Source: Jaenimonas drosophilae (taxonomy: Eukaryota; Euglenozoa; Kinetoplastea; Trypanosomatida; Trypanosomatidae). Taken from it: 45,878 nt of DNA. Positions 45,611-45,878 of the stretch are shown here, piece by piece. Both the position numbers and the translations under genes were made by a program. The stretch is from positions 1 through 45,878 of the forward strand of contig JASAON010001519.1 of assembly GCA_030849065.1 (NCBI GenBank). Direction: 5' to 3'. The notes under the pieces were generated by a model. That model had not been told where the DNA came from, searched no databases, and saw nothing but the letters and a program-made list of their open reading frames with translations. The stretch's first letter is position 1; the number at the start of each line of letters is the position of its first letter.

Positions 45611-45878
45611 TTATGAAGTAATTTGAGATGCAGCCTCGCTGCTGTCTCCGTATCGTTCATTCTCTTCAAATAGCGCAACTTCACGTCGGGCTGCACAGCA
45701 CAAATTGTGTGCAGAGCTTTGATACTGCGATACGGACACTAGAATGCTGCTCAGATCACCCTCACCAGTGTTTTCAATTTCTGACAGGTAGTGGAGCATT
45801 GCCTGCTCAACAATATCCAATGAAGCCATGTCGCTATCTATGGTATCTGTTGAAAGATTGAAACGAGATGACATTGAC
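45611..45878 (-). CDS. Edge fragment, unrecognised protein
   Basis: The frame ends at 45611 and stays open to the right edge. An ATG at 45872-45874 (MSSRFNLSTDTIDSDMASLD) could start an 87-residue protein, or this may be the C-terminus of a longer gene. It is acidic and helical-looking (IVEQAMLHYLSEIENTGEGD, CCAARREVALFEENERYG). No motif recognised. Confidence 0.4.
   Translation of the reverse strand, partial: SMSSRFNLSTDTIDSDMASLDIVEQAMLHYLSEIENTGEGDLSSILVSVSQYQSSAHNLCCAARREVALFEENERYGDSSEAASQITS

Noticed and set aside
1..45878. Strand-switch region, tRNA cluster, CRISPR array, transposon or retroelement
   Set aside because: All supported genes are on one strand. I found no tRNA B-box in a proper context, no spaced direct repeats, no reverse transcriptase or transposase sequence, and no long inverted repeats.

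Overview
The window looks like a stretch of a kinetoplastid protist chromosome (trypanosomatid or bodonid; I cannot fix the genus). About two dozen intronless genes sit head to tail and all are read from the minus strand, as in a polycistronic transcription unit. Spacers are mostly 200-600 bp. Many starts lie a few to about 90 nt behind a pyrimidine tract ending in AG, the pattern of spliced-leader trans-splicing. The gene set also fits: tryparedoxin-type glutathione peroxidases in tandem, bacterial-type asparagine synthetase A, a TimRhom-like pseudo-rhomboid, a PIF1-like protein and a CCCH zinc-finger protein. There is no CRISPR array, no tRNA or rRNA gene and no intact mobile element that I can see. 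Several reading frames open on TTG or GTG; there I moved the start to the first in-frame ATG, usually the first one after the predicted splice acceptor.

Layout by coordinate (transcription runs from high to low). 0.2-3.8 kb: four glutathione-peroxidase-like genes, one divergent and one 5'-broken at an N with a C-terminal SKL. 4.5-5.6 kb: AsnA. 5.8-9.3 kb: a long unrecognised acidic protein, a probable overlooked small membrane protein, and a basic protein with a myristoylation signal. 9.6-16.8 kb: mitochondrial IF3, an XRN-like plus EEP-nuclease fusion, an unrecognised protein and a TimRhom-like rhomboid. 17-20.1 kb: a FYRN/FYRC zinc protein and two RPS16 genes with identical coding sequence. 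20.3-29.7 kb: an Hsp70 relative lacking the beta substrate-binding domain, an OGFr-domain protein, a glutaredoxin-like protein without active-site cysteines, a degenerate PIF1-like helicase with three zinc fingers, and a DNAJC11-like protein with HTD in place of HPD. 29.9-36.6 kb: a PH-like protein, a 1096-residue unrecognised protein and NMD3. 36.6-41.2 kb: 4.6 kb with no confident gene. 41.2-45.9 kb: an SRPK/CLK-like kinase, a CCCH zinc-finger protein and an edge fragment.

Functionally the genes are mixed, as is usual in such arrays. Mitochondrial biogenesis recurs (IF3, pseudo-rhomboid, Hsp70-like, DNAJC11-like), as do thioredoxin-fold proteins (four peroxidases and a Grx-like protein). 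The most striking trait is the number of enzyme folds whose catalytic residues are altered: peroxidase 1, XRN, rhomboid, Hsp70, Grx, PIF1 and the J-domain. These look like scaffold or regulatory derivatives. All functional statements rest on sequence recognition by eye, without database searches.
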